A stretch of 64,000 bases of DNA from Jejuia sp047345485. GTDB taxonomy: Bacteria > Bacteroidota > Bacteroidia > Flavobacteriales > Flavobacteriaceae. A program made the translations under genes and the position numbers. The DNA is taken from positions 186,001-250,000 of the forward strand of contig NZ_JBLFEN010000006.1 in NCBI RefSeq assembly GCF_047345485.1. Direction: 5' to 3'. Within the stretch, counting starts at the first letter, position 1. Every line of letters begins with the position of its first letter. The notes below the pieces were generated by a model, which searched no databases, had not been told where the DNA came from, and saw nothing but the letters and a program-made list of their open reading frames with translations. Below, in pieces: positions 62,261-64,000 of the stretch.

Positions 62261-64000
62261 ATGCAGAAGTTAATCTTTGTTTTATGTTTTGTGTTTTACG
62301 CTACGGTAGCTTTTGGGCAAGGTAACCCAGAAAACTCTCCATTTCGTAAAGTTTCCAAGCCTACTACTTCAGAACAAACTCAAGACAGTACTGCTACACT
62401 AATAAATAGTAAAAATACATCTACCAAAAGTTTATTAGGAAAGTTAACCAAAGGAGATGCCGATGATAAAAAAGCCAAAATCCAAGAGTACTTAATCATT
62501 TCTCATGAAAGTGATACCACCTTTGTTGATACCACATTATCAATTCAAAAAGAATATAAATTTAACTACTTACGTAAAGATAATTTTGGTTTAATGCCAT
62601 TTGCTAACTTAGGACAAAGCTATAATAGTCTAACCTATAACTTTCAAAACACAACTCTCCTACCGCAATTCGGGGCCAGAGCAAGACACTTCAATTATAT
62701 GGAAATTGAAGATGTTTTCTATTATAAAGTACCAACACCGTTAACAGAACTCTTCTACAAAACTGCATTTGAGCAGGGGCAATTAGCAGATTCTTTTTTC
62801 ACAATAAACACATCACCGCAATTTAATTTTTCAATAGCCTATAAAGGCGAACGCTCTCTAGGGCAATATCAGCACATTTTAACTAGTACAGGAAATTTTA
62901 GATTTACTACAAACTATACAACAAAAAATAAGCGCTATTATATGCGTGGGCATATAGTAATGCAAGATTTGCTAAATGAAGAAAATGGAGGGTTGCAAGA
63001 CGACGACATAGTTAATTTTGAAAACGGAGAACCAGATTTTCTAGACAGAGCTATTTTCGACCCCAATTTCGAAGATGCAGAAAATACACTTAGAGGTAAA
63101 CGTTTTCATCTAGACCATGGTTATAATTTGTTCAACAAAGTGGTAAAAAAGGCATTACCAAAAACCTTAAACGATTCAACATCTACTTATAAACTCTCAA
63201 TAAATCATATAATTTCGTTCGAAGATAAATCATTTCAATACGATCAAACAAGACAAAATGCAATATTTGGAGACGCATTTAGAAGCTCCAACCTAAGAGA
63301 TCGCGTAACTTTAGAAAGATTGCACAATCAATTAGCCTTAAATTATATTAATAATGAGTTAGGAAATTTTAGCGTAAATATAAGTGGTACGCATTACAAC
63401 TATGGCTATAACAGGATTGTGGTGCAACAAAATAATACCATTACCAACCGCTTAAAAGGAAACATATACGCAGCAGGAGGTAAATACCGTAAGTTTTACA
63501 AAGGCTTTAATATTCAAGGAGAAGCTGGCGTAAACCTCATTGGCGATTTTACAGGTAATTATATTATAGGACAAGCATCATACAATATAACAGATGATAT
63601 TTTTGCAAAAGTAAAAATCAATCACAGTTCTAAAGCACCAAATTTTAATATGCTTTTATATCAAAGTAACTACCAAGATTACAATTGGCAAAATAATTTC
63701 AATAATACAGAAACTCAACAAGTAGCCTTTCAATTAAAATACAAACAACTAGTAAATCTCTCGGTAGATTACTCTACTATTTCAGATTACGTATATTTTA
63801 AGCAAGACGAAACAGTTACAGAAAGTCAATCCATACGTGTATTTCAAAATAACAATACAATAAATTACTTAAGAGCTAAGTTAGAAAACGAGATAAGTGT
63901 AGGTAAGTTTGCTCTAAACAATACGGTGCTGTATCAAAACGTACAAGACGATAATAATGTATTAAATGTACCGCAACTCACCACAAGAAACACCCTGTAT
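62261..64000 (+). CDS. Putative porin (Porin_10-like), 5' part (3' end outside window)
   Basis: 580 codons are open from ATG 62261 to the window end. Signal peptide MQKLIFVLCFVFYATVAFGQ; then a linker, and the conserved block EYLIISHESDTTFVDTTLSIQKEYKFNYLRKDNFGLMPFANLGQ typical of the putative porin family found in flavobacteria. The remainder shows alternating strands (FNFSIAYKGERSLG, KYRKFYKGFNIQGEAGVNL, VAFQLKYKQLVNLSVDYSTI). It is probably a large outer-membrane barrel; specificity unknown. The stop lies beyond the window. Confidence 0.88.
   Translation, partial: MQKLIFVLCFVFYATVAFGQGNPENSPFRKVSKPTTSEQTQDSTATLINSKNTSTKSLLGKLTKGDADDKKAKIQEYLIISHESDTTFVDTTLSIQKEYKFNYLRKDNFGLMPFANLGQSYNSLTYNFQNTTLLPQFGARARHFNYMEIEDVFYYKVPTPLTELFYKTAFEQGQLADSFFTINTSPQFNFSIAYKGERSLGQYQHILTSTGNFRFTTNYTTKNKRYYMRGHIVMQDLLNEENGGLQDDDIVNFENGEPDFLDRAIFDPNFEDAENTLRGKRFHLDHGYNLFNKVVKKALPKTLNDSTSTYKLSINHIISFEDKSFQYDQTRQNAIFGDAFRSSNLRDRVTLERLHNQLALNYINNELGNFSVNISGTHYNYGYNRIVVQQNNTITNRLKGNIYAAGGKYRKFYKGFNIQGEAGVNLIGDFTGNYIIGQASYNITDDIFAKVKINHSSKAPNFNMLLYQSNYQDYNWQNNFNNTETQQVAFQLKYKQLVNLSVDYSTISDYVYFKQDETVTESQSIRVFQNNNTINYLRAKLENEISVGKFALNNTVLYQNVQDDNNVLNVPQLTTRNTLY

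Overview
The window looks like ordinary chromosome of a marine-type member of the Flavobacteriaceae (Bacteroidota). The DNA is AT-rich. Several genes sit behind the Bacteroidota -7 promoter element TAnnTTTG. Lipoproteins and beta-barrel outer-membrane proteins are abundant. Family content is typical of the group: SusC/SusD pair, GSCFA, DUF4230, DUF4136, DUF5522, CPXCG, choice-of-anchor I, Porin_10-like. I see no rRNA, CRISPR array, prophage or intact insertion sequence.

Layout. 1-2.6 kb: 3' end of a TolC-type efflux protein, a leucine-rich-repeat protein, a CPXCG mini-protein and an initiator tRNA. 2.9-7.7 kb: two carbohydrate enzymes, a SusA-like GH13 enzyme that seems to have lost its signal peptide by a frameshift, and a DUF5060-type putative glycosidase. 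7.8-14.3 kb: FKBP isomerase, the ribosome-assembly GTPases Era and Der, a choice-of-anchor I lipoprotein and a KDG-type sugar kinase. 14.5-17.2 kb: ABC transporter operon with its own GntR/YtrA-type regulator. 17.3-22.3 kb: a large TlpA-like thioredoxin protein, then a minus-strand LemA plus three TPM-domain proteins. 22.4-28.3 kb: MerR regulator, M23 peptidase and AlaRS, then a 25-bp repeat family around a decayed GxxExxY gene, then GSCFA.

28.8-34 kb is more accessory. It holds DUF4230, rhodanese and enoyl-CoA hydratase genes, then a lipoprotein gene split by a nine-T run, followed by two outer-membrane barrel proteins. 34-41.5 kb: DUF4136, DUF5522, a four-gene operon (small HExxH protein, ACC deaminase/D-cysteine desulfhydrase-like, glucosaminidase-LysM, HemL) and a metzincin-like metalloprotease. 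41.6-54.6 kb: conserved flavobacterial proteins, YiaA-like, LysRS, Pmp3/YqaE, LipB, NdpA-like, a large beta-propeller lipoprotein and RNase HII. 54.9-62.1 kb: a four-gene nutrient-uptake locus, SusC-SusD-zinc metallohydrolase lipoprotein-DUF4302 lipoprotein, behind several inverted repeats. 62.3-64 kb: the 5' part of a putative porin running off the window.

Most genes are housekeeping or conserved family members. The strongest unusual signals are the 25-bp repeats bracketing the GxxExxY pseudogene, the T9 homopolymer frameshift in a surface lipoprotein locus, the signal-peptide frameshift of the GH13 enzyme, the triple TPM cluster, and the palindromes upstream of the SusCD locus. I did not find a clear new defence or mobile system. 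All family names come from reading motifs by eye; no database search was run.
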